This document shows positions 52,903 through 61,454 of a DNA stretch of 64,000 nt, piece after piece. The position numbers and the translations under genes are program-made. Each line of letters begins with the position of its first letter. Position 1 is the stretch's first letter. The notes under the pieces were generated by a model that searched no databases, was not told where the DNA came from, and worked only from the letters and a program-made list of their open reading frames with translations. The DNA comes from Actinomyces procaprae. Its GTDB lineage: Bacteria > Actinomycetota > Actinomycetes > Actinomycetales > Actinomycetaceae. The stretch is from assembly GCF_004798665.1 (NCBI RefSeq), contig NZ_CP039292.1:3286001-3350000 (forward strand), in the 5' to 3' direction.

Positions 52903-53266
52903 GATGCACAGCCCACCGCGACTGAGCCGCCTTCCTCGCCGCCGAAGACCGCCCCTCAGCCTCACCACCCGCCCCGGCAGCATCGTCCGGCAGCTTCAAC
53001 GACCGCAGCAAGCCCGCCAGGACACTACGGTGCTGCCTGATCTCCCCCAAGGCCGGGTGCGCCACCACCTGCCCCATGGACCCGGTAGTAAGCGGCCCGT
53101 CCTCCGCCAGCACCTTCTGCAGGGAGTCGATGATGTCCATCTCCCGGCACGCATCCTCCAGGACGCGCAGCTCATCCGGGCGCAAGTCCCAACGCTTCAC
53201 CACATCATTCCAGCGAGCGTTCGCCTTCTTCGACAGACCCGCAGGCGCAGGGTACTTCTTGGACAT
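52886..53266 (-). CDS. Terminase small subunit (P27-type)
   Basis: The 126-residue protein has a helix-turn-helix-like N-terminus (YPAPAGLSKKANARWNDVVKRWDL) and a helical core, as in P27/HK97-type small terminases that recognise the packaging site. ATG at 53266 has GGGAGG upstream. It overlaps the large subunit and follows the prim-pol gene. Confidence 0.85.
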   Translation of the reverse strand: MSKKYPAPAGLSKKANARWNDVVKRWDLRPDELRVLEDACREMDIIDSLQKVLAEDGPLTTGSMGQVVAHPALGEIRQHRSVLAGLLRSLKLPDDAAGAGGEAEGRSSAARKAAQSRWAVHHGAAA

Positions 53267-53324
53267 CACGACCTCCCAGGGTCTCGGGCGCCAGCCACCC
53301 GCCCACCCGGGGCATGGCGGCCGG

Positions 53325-53897
53325 TCAGTTAGTCAGCGCGTGGGCGACCTCGGCCAGGTCGCCCAGAACCGCCGCGCTCGTCTTGTAGGGGCGGGCGGTC
53401 ACAGTCATAAACCGGGCGCGTGAATACACCTCCACGCCCGGAAGCCTCCGGCCCGGCCCCTCAGGAAGCTGGCCGAACACATGCAGCCCCGTCCCAGACG
53501 GGGACACCTCCACGTAGGTTGCCGGGCACGCGTCCAGGACACGCTGGGCAAACGCGCTCGGGCGGCCGTCGCCGTCGAGGCAGTGGTCCAGGTCCAGGCA
53601 GCCGATCCCGCCGCCGAGCATGAACCCAACACCGAACCCGGTCTGGGAGCCGAGCACGCGCCGCAGCGGGGACCACGTGCCCGGGTCCGTCGACGACGCC
53701 GGAGCGCCGTCAACCGTGACCGGCCGCTTCCCATCCCGGCGCACCCACCGGGCGCGTCCGATCATCTCCACCGGCACGCCAGGCAGGAGCTTCGCGGCAC
53801 GGTGCGCGGCCACGCGGCAACGGCCCGAGCAGAACCGGCCTGGCCGCCCAGTATCCCGGCGGGGGACTTCGCCGCAGCACCACGCGCACATCACCAT
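53325..53897 (-). CDS. Prim-pol (bifunctional DNA primase/polymerase) domain protein with zinc finger
   Basis: A zinc-binding N-terminus (CAWCCGE then FCSGRCRVAAHRA) is followed by a prim-pol-like domain with GRARWVRRDGKRPVT, GIGCLDLDHCLDGDG (acidic metal site) and VEVSPSGTGLHVFG. The product is about 190 residues, far shorter than full-length prim-pol helicase proteins, so it is a stand-alone domain. The ATG start is 6 bases after TATACT, so leaderless. Adjacent to terminase, it could serve DNA end processing or priming. Confidence 0.75.
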   Translation of the reverse strand: MVMCAWCCGEVPRRDTGRPGRFCSGRCRVAAHRAAKLLPGVPVEMIGRARWVRRDGKRPVTVDGAPASSTDPGTWSPLRRVLGSQTGFGVGFMLGGGIGCLDLDHCLDGDGRPSAFAQRVLDACPATYVEVSPSGTGLHVFGQLPEGPGRRLPGVEVYSRARFMTVTARPYKTSAAVLGDLAEVAHALTN

Positions 53898-53903
53898 GGC
53901 CCT

Positions 53904-53909
53904 AGTATA
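53904..53909 (-). promoter_or_regulatory. -10 element (TATACT), leaderless promoter of the prim-pol gene
   Basis: TATACT ends 6 bases before the ATG at 53897 on the minus strand. This is probably the promoter that starts the late operon. Confidence 0.65.
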
Positions 53910-54165
53910 CGGCACAACCGCGCGGCGCGTGTAACGAAACCCCCGGAATGGCAGCCAACAGGCGGGCCGAAAACCCGAAGCCAGTAGGTGACCCCCAACA
54001 GGCCCCGGAAAGCCCGCCAGAACGGCCCTCAGGAGCCCAAAAACAGCCCCCGAAAAGCCGGGCAGTCGGGCACGCTGCCCAGGAGCTGCTATCCCGCGGT
54101 TGCTCGGCAGGCCCGGGGAGGGGAGTCACCCCCACCCCGTGGTGGGCCAGCGCGATGCGGCGCGC
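53910..54165. other. 256-bp gap between prim-pol and HNH genes; candidate cos/pac region
   Basis: No gene is convincing here on either strand. The gap is flanked by an HNH endonuclease and a prim-pol/terminase pair, a common place for cos sites. GC-rich direct motifs and runs of A and C (CCCCGAAAAGCCGGGC) are present but no confirmed cos sequence can be read. Confidence 0.4.
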
Positions 54166-54465
54166 TCAGATTTCGCCCGGGTGCTTCTCGTCGGGGTGCT
54201 GGCGGAGGCGTGCCCGGGCGTGGTTGCGGGCCGCGGTCTCCCGGGCGGTCTTGGCTAGGTGGCAGGCGGCGGAGAGGGCTTGGAGGTTGTTGAGGGTGTG
54301 GTTGTCGCCTGGTGTGATGTGGTCGATGTCGGTTGCGTGGCCGTCGCATCCGGGCGCGTGGTTGATGGCTTGGCATTGGCCGTGTGCGCGCGCGAGGACT
54401 TGGGCGCGGATTTGTGGCCAGTTTCGGGGGAGTCGTTGGCGGCGGTTGCTGGTGCTCCAGGGCAT
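54166..54465 (-). CDS. HNH endonuclease (terminase-associated)
   Basis: The 99-residue protein has RRQRLPRNWPQIRAQVLARA, then DIDHITPGDNHTLNNLQALS, the HNH core (His-Asn). HNH proteins beside terminases stimulate cos cleavage in several HK97-type phages. It ends about 270 bp before the prim-pol start. Confidence 0.9.
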   Translation of the reverse strand: MPWSTSNRRQRLPRNWPQIRAQVLARAHGQCQAINHAPGCDGHATDIDHITPGDNHTLNNLQALSAACHLAKTARETAARNHARARLRQHPDEKHPGEI

Positions 54466-54564
54466 GGTGTTTGGGTGTGGTTTGGCCCCGGCACCTTTGT
54501 GTTGGTGTCGGGGCCTTCCGGTTTTGGGCGCAGTCGGCGTCGATTGCGTGACGCGACCAGGTTA

Positions 54565-55296
54565 TCACGCTGCGGTCTTGCGTGTGTCGAGGTCTTTGGT
54601 GCGTGTGTTGAGGTCTCCTAGGTTGAGTCTGCCGGTGTGGTCTGTGCGGATGTGTCCGCGGTGGATCCATTGGCGGAGGAGGTCTGCGCGTAGGCCGGGG
54701 TGGAGGTTGCGTGCTTCGGTGCGGGTGACCCACACGTCGGCGTCGCTGGTGGTGGTGATGGTGTGGTGCCTGGTGGCGTCGATGATTTCGCCGTCGGGCC
54801 ACCATGATTGGCAGGTGGCGCATTGGCGACTGTCGGTGAGGCCGCGTTTGGTGGCGGCCTGCTGGAGTCGTCCGCCGCAGGATGGGCACCTGTGTTGGGT
54901 GTCGTCCTGGTCGGTGTGGCCGGTGGCGGCTGCGACACGGGCGTGGATCGGCTCCAGCTCGTCGGTGAGTGCCTGCCAGTCGTCGGGGTGCTGGCGTGCG
55001 GCCTGGTCGGCGATGCTGGCCAGGTAGGTGAGGGAGCCGCCGAGGGCGCGCCCGTACCAGGACTCCCAGTGCTCAGCCCAGGTGGCGGCCCACAGGAGGA
55101 TGCCTGCTGCGGTTCTGGCGTCGGCGGGCTCGTCGGTGTTGTCGACGCGGATGCCGAAGGGGACGCGCCCCTCGGCGTCGGTGGCGTGGCTGGGGTTGGG
55201 TTGTGGGCTGCGTGGCTGCCCCTTGCCCTGCTCGAGCTCGCGGAGGAGGGGTAGCCATTGGGCTAGGTCTGTGAGCATGCGTGCTGGCGTGGTCAT
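54565..55296 (-). CDS. Zinc-ribbon and winged-helix phage protein
   Basis: The 243-residue protein has an N-terminal helical domain, a four-Cys zinc ribbon (HRCPSCGG and QCATCQSWW near 134-164), and a C-terminal segment (VWVTRTEARNLHPGLRADLLRQWIHRG) that resembles a winged-helix DNA-binding module. It may be a DNA-binding regulator or replication accessory. The family occurs in actinophages without known role. Confidence 0.65.
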   Translation of the reverse strand: MTTPARMLTDLAQWLPLLRELEQGKGQPRSPQPNPSHATDAEGRVPFGIRVDNTDEPADARTAAGILLWAATWAEHWESWYGRALGGSLTYLASIADQAARQHPDDWQALTDELEPIHARVAAATGHTDQDDTQHRCPSCGGRLQQAATKRGLTDSRQCATCQSWWPDGEIIDATRHHTITTTSDADVWVTRTEARNLHPGLRADLLRQWIHRGHIRTDHTGRLNLGDLNTRTKDLDTRKTAA

Positions 55297-55308
55297 TGGT
55301 CCCCCTGG

Positions 55309-55563
55309 TCAGTTGAGGTGCAGGCCGCGCATGTCTGGGATGCGCAGGAGGCGGGTGTCGATGGTGGTGTTGGTGCGGAGGATGAGGTGTGTGCTGTGGG
55401 CTGCTTTGCCGTCGCGGAGCTGATCGATGGTGTCTGCTAGGTCGATGGCCAGCTGGAGGCTCTCGCGGATGGTGTCTTCTTCTGTGTCGGCACTGGTTTG
55501 AGCGGATGCGTCGAATCGCCAGGCGGGGGTGTGGTCGGCTTGGACGGTGATTGTTACGTGCAT
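55309..55563 (-). CDS. Small hypothetical phage protein
   Basis: The 84-residue protein has beta strands at the start and a helical middle (RESLQLAIDLADTIDQLRDG). No family recognised. It is one of a run of small genes between HNH and SSB. Confidence 0.55.
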   Translation of the reverse strand: MHVTITVQADHTPAWRFDASAQTSADTEEDTIRESLQLAIDLADTIDQLRDGKAAHSTHLILRTNTTIDTRLLRIPDMRGLHLN

Positions 55564-55567
55564 GGTG

Positions 55568-55768
55568 TTAGCGCTCCTGGCTGATGTGGTCGAGTCGGTG
55601 GAGTAGGGCGTGGATGTAGGCGTAGGCGTTGTCGGTGAGGTGTTGTTCGGCTTCCCGTCGCTCGGTTGCGGGCTGGTATGGGTCGGCGATGGTGTGGGTG
55701 AGGCTTCGGGCCTGGCGGATGAGTCCTTCGATGCTGAGGTTGCGGATGTCTTCGGTGTAGATGCTCAT
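55568..55768 (-). CDS. Small hypothetical phage protein
   Basis: The 66-residue protein is predicted helical (IRQARSLTHTIADPYQPATE). It overlaps the preceding gene by ATGA. Function unknown. Confidence 0.5.
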   Translation of the reverse strand: MSIYTEDIRNLSIEGLIRQARSLTHTIADPYQPATERREAEQHLTDNAYAYIHALLHRLDHISQER

Positions 55769-55986
55769 CGGGTGCGCTCCTGTGCGGCTGTGACGATGTT
55801 GTGGGCGGTGTTGAGGGTGCGGGCGCGGTTGATGAGGTAGAGGGAGTTGTCGCGGGTGTCGTAGGCGTGGTCCATGGCGTCGAGGTGTGCGGCTAGGTCG
55901 GTGATGAGCTGGATGGGGATGGTGGCGTGTCCGGGTGGTGGTGTGGCCCTCAGGTGGCGGATGCGGCGGCGGGTTAGCGGTGTCAT
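55765..55986 (-). CDS. Small hypothetical phage protein
   Basis: The 73-residue protein begins with a basic MTPLTRRRIRHLRAT and continues as a helix. No domain seen. Its stop overlaps the next gene's start. Confidence 0.5.
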   Translation of the reverse strand: MTPLTRRRIRHLRATPPPGHATIPIQLITDLAAHLDAMDHAYDTRDNSLYLINRARTLNTAHNIVTAAQERTR

Positions 55987-56048
55987 GGTGCGGCTCCTTG
56001 GATTGTGGGGGCGCGTTTTGTCCCGTGGGTTGTCCGTGCTGGGTGGGG

Positions 56049-56573
56049 TTAGTTGTCCCTGTCGGCGGCGGCGAGGATGGCTTTGGCGGTGTCGTGCTCG
56101 GCGATGGCGTACCGCATGGGCTGCAGCTCGTCGCGTTCGCTGTTGCAGGCGACGGTGATGTGTGGAGTGGTGTCGCGTAGCCGGTTGATGAGCGCTGTGG
56201 GGATGGGTGTCATGTCCTCCTCCTGCTGGTTGTCGAGGATTCTTACGTCGTCGTCGATCGTGCAGGTGAGGTGCCTGTCGCCGTGGTCGAGGTAGAGGCG
56301 GACGGAGTGGGAGGTGAATACCAGGCCGGTGATTTCGTGTTGGCCGGTTCCGTAGTTGGGCGCGTATGTCATTCCGAGCTGTAAATGCATTGCCGGAATA
56401 GTGCGCGTTGTTACCTCGCTGTGGTCTACCGTGTCAGCGTCGTCGAGGTCGGCGGCCAGCTCTTGGGCGTGAGCGGTGTGGCCGAGTGCCTGGTTGAGGG
56501 TGTCGCGCATCGCCAGGAGGGAGTCGCGGATGCCGTTGAAGGCTTGGGTGAGGTTGTCGTGGCTGGTGGTCAT
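56049..56573 (-). CDS. Hypothetical phage protein
   Basis: The 174-residue protein has an N-terminal helical region and a beta-rich middle (YAPNYGTGQHEITGLVFTSHS). No known family. ATG at 56573 has AGAGAGG upstream. It lies between SSB and small genes. Confidence 0.55.
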   Translation of the reverse strand: MTTSHDNLTQAFNGIRDSLLAMRDTLNQALGHTAHAQELAADLDDADTVDHSEVTTRTIPAMHLQLGMTYAPNYGTGQHEITGLVFTSHSVRLYLDHGDRHLTCTIDDDVRILDNQQEEDMTPIPTALINRLRDTTPHITVACNSERDELQPMRYAIAEHDTAKAILAAADRDN

Positions 56574-56732
56574 GGCTGGGGTGTTCCTCTCTGTGTTTTG
56601 TATCGGGCTTTGTTTTGGGGGCTAGGCGGGCCGATCTCGACCCGACCCTTACAGGGGTGGGGGCGGGGCGTTTTCGTCCCGTCTAGGGGGCAGCCGTGCA
56701 AGATTTGGGCATGTTCCGTCGTGGCGGGCGAC

Positions 56733-57212
56733 CTAGAAGGGCACCGAGTCGCCGCCCTGGGTGGCCCAGGGGTCGCCAGCGGCACCGCCGGCGGGGGCGT
56801 CCCAGCCACCACCGCCCTGCCCCTGCGCGGGCTGCCCCTGGCCGCGTGGCGGGGTCTTGGCGACCTGCGCCCTGGCGTAGCGCAGCGACGGCCCAACCTC
56901 GTCCGCCTGCAGCTCCACGACGGTGCGGTCCTGGCCGTCGCGGGTGGTGTAGGAGCGCTGCACGAGGCGCCCCTGCGCGATCACGCGCATGCCCTTGCGC
57001 AGGGACTCGGCCACGTTCTCCGCGGCGTCGCGCCAGACCTGGCAGCGCATGAACAGCGGGGTCCCGTCCTCCCACTGGCCCGCCTGCCGGTTGAAGGTGC
57101 GCGGCGTGGACGCGATCGTGAACGACGCGACCGGCGCCCCCGACGGCGTGAACCGCAGCTCGGGGTCCGCGGTCAGGTTGCCGATGATGGTGATGATCGG
57201 CTCGTTGGTCAT
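56733..57212 (-). CDS. ssb: Single-stranded DNA-binding protein
   Basis: The 159-residue protein is an OB-fold SSB ([44 protein letters not shown]) with a Gly/Gln-rich tail and a C-terminal GDSVPF that resembles the acidic DDDIPF tip. ATG at 57212 has AGGAGG upstream. An in-frame open region of 53 codons reaches a GTG at 57371, overlapping the upstream gene by GTGA, so a longer form is possible. It covers single strands in phage replication. Confidence 0.93.
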   Translation of the reverse strand: MTNEPIITIIGNLTADPELRFTPSGAPVASFTIASTPRTFNRQAGQWEDGTPLFMRCQVWRDAAENVAESLRKGMRVIAQGRLVQRSYTTRDGQDRTVVELQADEVGPSLRYARAQVAKTPPRGQGQPAQGQGGGGWDAPAGGAAGDPWATQGGDSVPF

Positions 57213-57367
57213 GGTTGTGTCCTCCTGGATCGGTTGGGTTTGTGCGGATTGGCTGGTGTGTTGTTGGTGCCAGGCGTCCCGGTGGCGGTCGTGGTCGGCC
57301 CACATGGCCCGGACGCTGCGGCCGCGCCCCATGCGCTCGAGGTCGCGGGGCCGGTACACGATCGGGC

Positions 57368-57877
57368 TCACCGGGGGATGCCCTTGCGTGCGGCGATCGC
57401 CGCGAGCACGGCCCGCGCCTTCTCGCGGCCGACGAGGTTGTCCATCGAGATTTCCGGCGGTGGCGGCTGCCTGCCGATGGCCCGCCAGGCGTGCTGCTCG
57501 GCGGCGGCCCGGTCCTGGCCGGTGCCGACCGCCCGTCGGGCGGCCTGGATCCACCGGTTGGCGAGGTCGGGCTCGTGGTCGAGGCCTGCAGGGCGGAGCG
57601 GCCCCCGGGCGTCCTCCTCGGCGCGTATCCGCTCGCTGCGGCCCCTGCGGATCGCCTGGGCGAGGTGCTCGACGTTGATCTGCCAGGCGCGGCCCGCGTC
57701 CTGCCAGGCGCGGATCGCCGCACGGCAGGCCGGCCGCAACTCGCCAGTGTCGGGGCCACCGGGCACCTGGTCGTTGAGGTAGTCGGCCCAGACGGGGCCT
57801 TGGGCGTCGCGGGCTGTGGTGGCTCCGGCGGCGACGAGGTAGGTCACGGCGTCGGCGGCGTCCCTGGGGGTGATCAT
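57368..57877 (-). CDS. Hypothetical phage replication-region protein
   Basis: The 169-residue protein has a helical fold with [19 protein letters not shown] and a C-terminal [19 protein letters not shown]. It is not recognised. It begins with an ATGA overlap from the replication initiator gene and ends with a GTGA overlap, so it is embedded in the replication operon. Confidence 0.6.
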   Translation of the reverse strand: MITPRDAADAVTYLVAAGATTARDAQGPVWADYLNDQVPGGPDTGELRPACRAAIRAWQDAGRAWQINVEHLAQAIRRGRSERIRAEEDARGPLRPAGLDHEPDLANRWIQAARRAVGTGQDRAAAEQHAWRAIGRQPPPPEISMDNLVGREKARAVLAAIAARKGIPR

Positions 57878-58941
57878 GCTTGGCCTCCTGCGATGAGTCG
57901 CAGCGCGTCGCCCTGGGGGTTGGCGTCCTGCTGCTGTCGGGTGATCTGGTCGGCTTGGGCTCGCATGTCGGCGAGCACTTGGGCCTGGTTGCGGTAGCCC
58001 TGCTGGTGCTGTTGACGGCGTTCGGTGGACTTGCCGAGCCACGTCGTGAAGGCCCCGTTCCAGGACGCCTGCCACCGGTCGGTGCTCTCGGCGTGGGCCC
58101 GGAACATGTCCACCTCGTGGTCGATGTCGAGGCCTGCGGCGGCTGCGCGGGCTCGGTGCTCGTCGGTGGGCTGCCAGTCGTCGGGGAGCGGGCCTGCGGG
58201 CTTGTGCCGTCTCCGTGGCTTCGGGGCCGGGGCGTCCTCGACGTCGACGTCGAGCGTGCCGTCGTCGTGTGCGCGCGCGCCACGCTCCGCGTCAGCGGAG
58301 CGTGAGCTATCAACATCGTTAGATGTTGATGGTTCAGGTACAGGTACAGGATGGGGGAGCGAATTTTGAAGGGTTCCCCTTTTTTCGGGGGAACTCGAAT
58401 CGAACCAATCTGGAACCAAATCCGAAGGGTTCCCCGAAGGGTTCCCCGAAGGGTTCCCCGAAGGGTTTCCCGAAGGGTTCGCTTCCGGTTCGGGGAACTG
58501 CTTGCGGACCTCCAGGCACGCGTCGTACCCCTTCCAGTCCGGGTGCTCCTCGAACGCCCTGCGCACCTCACGGGAGACGATCGCCATGAGCATCGGGGAC
58601 GCGATGGCCGCGTAGTCCTTGACCAGCGACCGCGTGATGTTCGGCGACTTGAGGGCGCCGTCGTGGCGGACGAACGACCTGACCAGGGCCTCCTCGGTGT
58701 CGGGGTCCACGGCGATGAATCCCGCCTGCCCCAGCTCCCAGGCGGCCTGCCTCAGCGATCGGACCGTCTGCCCGGCGGTGAGCGCGGCGAGGCGCGCCTC
58801 CCTCCAGTCGACGACGCCGCAGAAGTTGATAGACGGGTGGGTGAGGAGCAAGAAGTAGAGGTGCTGGGCGCCGACCGTCAGCTTGCGGAAGTCCGGGTCG
58901 GTCCAGATGGTGCGCCGCACTGGAATGTAGTCGCGGCTCAT
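57874..58941 (-). CDS. Phage replication initiator-like protein
   Basis: The 355-residue protein has an N-terminal winged-helix DNA-binding-like domain ([33 protein letters not shown] and [20 protein letters not shown]), an NPSG tetrapeptide repeated four times near residues 160-175, an acidic linker, and a C-terminal helical segment. It resembles actinophage DnaT/O-like initiators that load helicase. ATG at 58941 has AGAGGTAG upstream. Confidence 0.7.
   Translation of the reverse strand: MSRDYIPVRRTIWTDPDFRKLTVGAQHLYFLLLTHPSINFCGVVDWREARLAALTAGQTVRSLRQAAWELGQAGFIAVDPDTEEALVRSFVRHDGALKSPNITRSLVKDYAAIASPMLMAIVSREVRRAFEEHPDWKGYDACLEVRKQFPEPEANPSGNPSGNPSGNPSGNPSDLVPDWFDSSSPEKRGTLQNSLPHPVPVPEPSTSNDVDSSRSADAERGARAHDDGTLDVDVEDAPAPKPRRRHKPAGPLPDDWQPTDEHRARAAAAGLDIDHEVDMFRAHAESTDRWQASWNGAFTTWLGKSTERRQQHQQGYRNQAQVLADMRAQADQITRQQQDANPQGDALRLIAGGQA
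58426..58480 (-). repeat. 12-bp in-frame tandem repeat (NPSG codons)
   Basis: The unit AACCCTTCGGGG repeats about four and a half times without changing frame. It encodes NPSG repeats in the initiator-like protein and would make a length-variable linker. Confidence 0.85.
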
Positions 58942-59744
58942 CGGTCTACCTCTGGGCATGTCTTGTAGTGGTCGATCGCAGGCTGCAAGCGGTCGATCAG
59001 CCGCCGGTACTCGTCTTGCATGCCGTCATCCATGCCGAGCCCGTAGAGGCAGTCGTACCGGTGGCAGATCGGGCACTCGTAGTCGGACTCCCCAGCTTCG
59101 AGGGCGTGGTAGATGACGCAGCCTTCCTCCTCGTCGGCCGCCTCAGGGTGGAGGCATGCCCAGCAGTGCCCGCACTTCTGTGGTGTGGCGTCGCTGTGGC
59201 CTGTGGTTTCGTCTACCGCTTCGCGGATGATGTTCCAGACGATCCCGCAGGTGTACTTCCACTTTTGTGATGCGGTGACCTTGCGGCGGCTCATGGCCTT
59301 GTCAATGGCGTCGGTGATGACGTTGGCGGGGACGCCGAGGTTCCGCCAGCGGATCACGGTCTGCTCCCAGCCGTCATCCATCGCCGCCCATGGGCAGTCG
59401 TAGGAGTCGGCGGAGTCGTCCCACCACGCTTGCACGTTCTCAGCCCATAGGCGGTCCTCGGCGATTTCGTCCCCGCGCCTCGCCAGTGCGGTTTTGAGGG
59501 CGGCGGCGAGTGCTACGGCCTGCTCGGAGACCTCCGCGACCAGGTGGTCGTCGGGCTTTGTAGAGGTCTTGCCTGCGTTGCAGTCGCGGCAGGCGGCCAC
59601 GAGGTTGCTGGCGTCGTCGCTGCCTCCGAGCGCCTTTGGGATGACGTGATCGACTGTGAGCTCGCTGGTGGTGGAGTGGCAGTACCGGCACGTGTAGTTG
59701 TCGCGGCGTAGGACTTCGTAGCGGGTGCGCTTTGTGACGCTCAT
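58938..59744 (-). CDS. HNH endonuclease with C-terminal zinc region
   Basis: The 268-residue protein has an N-terminal HNH domain (YEVLRRDNYTCRYCHS, ELTVDHVIPKALGGSDD, LVAACRDCNAGK) and a C-terminal helical region with paired Cys motifs (CGHCWAC, CPICHRYDC). HNH proteins in this position may act as homing-type nucleases or aid replication. It overlaps the initiator gene by ATGA. Confidence 0.8.
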   Translation of the reverse strand: MSVTKRTRYEVLRRDNYTCRYCHSTTSELTVDHVIPKALGGSDDASNLVAACRDCNAGKTSTKPDDHLVAEVSEQAVALAAALKTALARRGDEIAEDRLWAENVQAWWDDSADSYDCPWAAMDDGWEQTVIRWRNLGVPANVITDAIDKAMSRRKVTASQKWKYTCGIVWNIIREAVDETTGHSDATPQKCGHCWACLHPEAADEEEGCVIYHALEAGESDYECPICHRYDCLYGLGMDDGMQDEYRRLIDRLQPAIDHYKTCPEVDR

Positions 59745-60205
59745 GGCTGCTCCTGCGTGGTGATGGTGGTGGCCCAGGTGGCGGCGTGCATGGCCAGCTC
59801 CACCAGGGCGTCGGCGAGGTCCAGGGCGGGCGTGGCATGGGCGACCCTCCCCAGCGCATCCACGAGCACGCGCATCCGCTCGTAGTCGTCCATGTCCTCC
59901 TCGTCGAGCGAGAGCGCGGACGGTGCCGCGTCGTAGGTGTCACGGATGGCTGTCACGGGGTCGTCGATGTCCTCGGCGTGGGCCCACAGGGCGCACCGGT
60001 AGGTGAGCTGGTCGAGGAGCCACCTGCGGTGCTGGATGACGGCGGGCGCGTAGGGGGTCTCGAGGTTGCCGGTGCGGGTGCGTAGCGCCCACCCGTCGGC
60101 GACCTGCCCTACGAGGCTGGTGATCTCCATGAGCCCGTGTGGGATTGGGCCGCGTGGTGGCGGGAGTGTGAGCGGGCGGAGTGCGACGTCGAGCGGGTGG
60201 CTCAT
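59741..60205 (-). CDS. Hypothetical phage protein
   Basis: The 154-residue protein is helical with a conserved WLLDQLTYRCALWAHAEDIDD segment. It fits a family of small actinophage replication-region proteins; no function known. Overlaps both neighbours by ATGA. Confidence 0.6.
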   Translation of the reverse strand: MSHPLDVALRPLTLPPPRGPIPHGLMEITSLVGQVADGWALRTRTGNLETPYAPAVIQHRRWLLDQLTYRCALWAHAEDIDDPVTAIRDTYDAAPSALSLDEEDMDDYERMRVLVDALGRVAHATPALDLADALVELAMHAATWATTITTQEQP

Positions 60206-60444
60206 GACTCCACCTCCCCACCGGTAGGGGCGAGCTGCCGCTCGGCCCAGGCGACGGCGCCGGGGTGGGGCGCCTCGATACGGTGGGCGATCACCTCGGT
60301 GAGGTCCATAGCGGCCGCCTCGGAGATCTCGGGGTAGTGCTCCCAGACCTCGCCGGCGGCGGATTCGAGGATGTTGGCGGCGTAGTGGTCGGCGAGGATG
60401 CGGACCGCGTACCAGTGGTTTGCCGACTCGGTGCGGGCGCTCAT
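60202..60444 (-). CDS. Small hypothetical phage protein
   Basis: The 80-residue protein is predicted helical (VRILADHYAANILESAAGEV). Both ends overlap neighbours by 4 bases. Function unknown. Confidence 0.5.
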   Translation of the reverse strand: MSARTESANHWYAVRILADHYAANILESAAGEVWEHYPEISEAAAMDLTEVIAHRIEAPHPGAVAWAERQLAPTGGEVES

Positions 60445-61166
60445 GCCTGCCCCTCCTCGCCGTCGGCCAGGAGGCCGGGCCAGCCGTCGCGAGGGTCCGG
60501 CACTGGGTCGATCACGTCAGGGGTGCCCAGTACCACGGGCATGATGAGTGCGACCGTGTCAGGGCCGAGAGTCACCACGGTGGCCCGGCACTCCCCGCCG
60601 GAGTGCCAGATGACGGCGGGCTCGCCGTCGGGGGCAGCGCGGAGGAGTCCGGCCAGCAGCTGGGGGTTGTAGCAGGTGGCGTCCTGTCCGGCGGTGACGC
60701 GGGTATTGGCCCAGATGGCGTCGAGGGGCGGCCACTCGCTGAGGGGCCGCGTCTCGTCGGTGATGGTCACCTCGGTGTCGCCGTGGATGGTGATGTGGAC
60801 GTGCTCGCCGTCGTCGCTGGCCCGGATGGTGACCGTCCAGTCCTTGGCGGGGTCCACGGTGGTGATCCATGCCTCGGAGTCCTCCCAGTCGGTCTCTGGC
60901 ACAGGTGTGGGGTCGGGGATGGCCCGGCGGGCGACGGTGAGGTGCTCGGCGCGGATGAGCGTGTCGAGGTCCGCGTCGTCGGTGTCGGCGGTGTGGCGGG
61001 TGCGGAGCAGCACGTGCCGGTCGGTGGCCTCCATGAGCAGGCGGCCGTCGGCGGTCCAGGCGTGCACGTTGCGGAGGACTGGCACCGGTACGGGGTCGTC
61101 GGGGACGATGGCGGTCACGCGGTCAACTAGGCGGGCGAATTCGCGGGCGGGGATGGTCACGGTCAT
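60441..61166 (-). CDS. DNA polymerase III beta sliding-clamp-like protein
   Basis: The 241-residue protein has clamp-like segments: PVPVLRNVHAWTADGRLLME, ATDRHVLLRTRH (a beta-clamp ATDLE-type strand) and, at the end, CYNPQLLAGLLRAAPDG and DTVALIMPVVLG, which match the last beta-clamp motifs (YLIMPVR). It is about two-thirds of the bacterial clamp length, so it may form a ring from more subunits or lack one domain. ATG at 61166 has GGAGGACTGACCC upstream. Actinophages are known to encode such clamps. Confidence 0.75.
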   Translation of the reverse strand: MTVTIPAREFARLVDRVTAIVPDDPVPVPVLRNVHAWTADGRLLMEATDRHVLLRTRHTADTDDADLDTLIRAEHLTVARRAIPDPTPVPETDWEDSEAWITTVDPAKDWTVTIRASDDGEHVHITIHGDTEVTITDETRPLSEWPPLDAIWANTRVTAGQDATCYNPQLLAGLLRAAPDGEPAVIWHSGGECRATVVTLGPDTVALIMPVVLGTPDVIDPVPDPRDGWPGLLADGEEGQA

Positions 61167-61169
61167 GGG

Positions 61170-61454
61170 TCAGTCCTCCAGTAGGTCGAGTAGTCCGCCG
61201 TCGTCGGCGGTGGCGGTGTCGGTGTGGTGGTAGGCGGCCTGGCAGGCGCGGCAGATGTCGTCGCGGCCCTCTATGTCGGTGATGGGCCGGCCGAAGGGGC
61301 GGCCGTGGATCTGCCAGCCGCCGCCGTCGCACAGGACGGCGAGGTTGGCTACCGGGTCGTGGTGCGGGCACTCGCCCACCGAGACGATTCGGGCGATGTG
61401 GTAGACGCGGAGCCTGCCGAGGGCGAGCATCACGTACCGGTCGTCGGCGCTCAT
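61170..61454 (-). CDS. Small zinc-binding-like phage protein
   Basis: The 94-residue protein has GECPHHDPVANLAVLCDGGGW and DICRACQAAYHHTD, with Cys/His pairs that could bind zinc. It begins with ATGA overlap from the methyltransferase-like gene. No function known. Confidence 0.55.
   Translation of the reverse strand: MSADDRYVMLALGRLRVYHIARIVSVGECPHHDPVANLAVLCDGGGWQIHGRPFGRPITDIEGRDDICRACQAAYHHTDTATADDGGLLDLLED

Noticed and set aside
53948..54135. Plus-strand gene starting MAANRRAENPK in the gap next to terminase
   Set aside because: Codon pattern and composition do not hold beyond about 50 codons; the strand is opposite to all neighbours and no RBS is seen.
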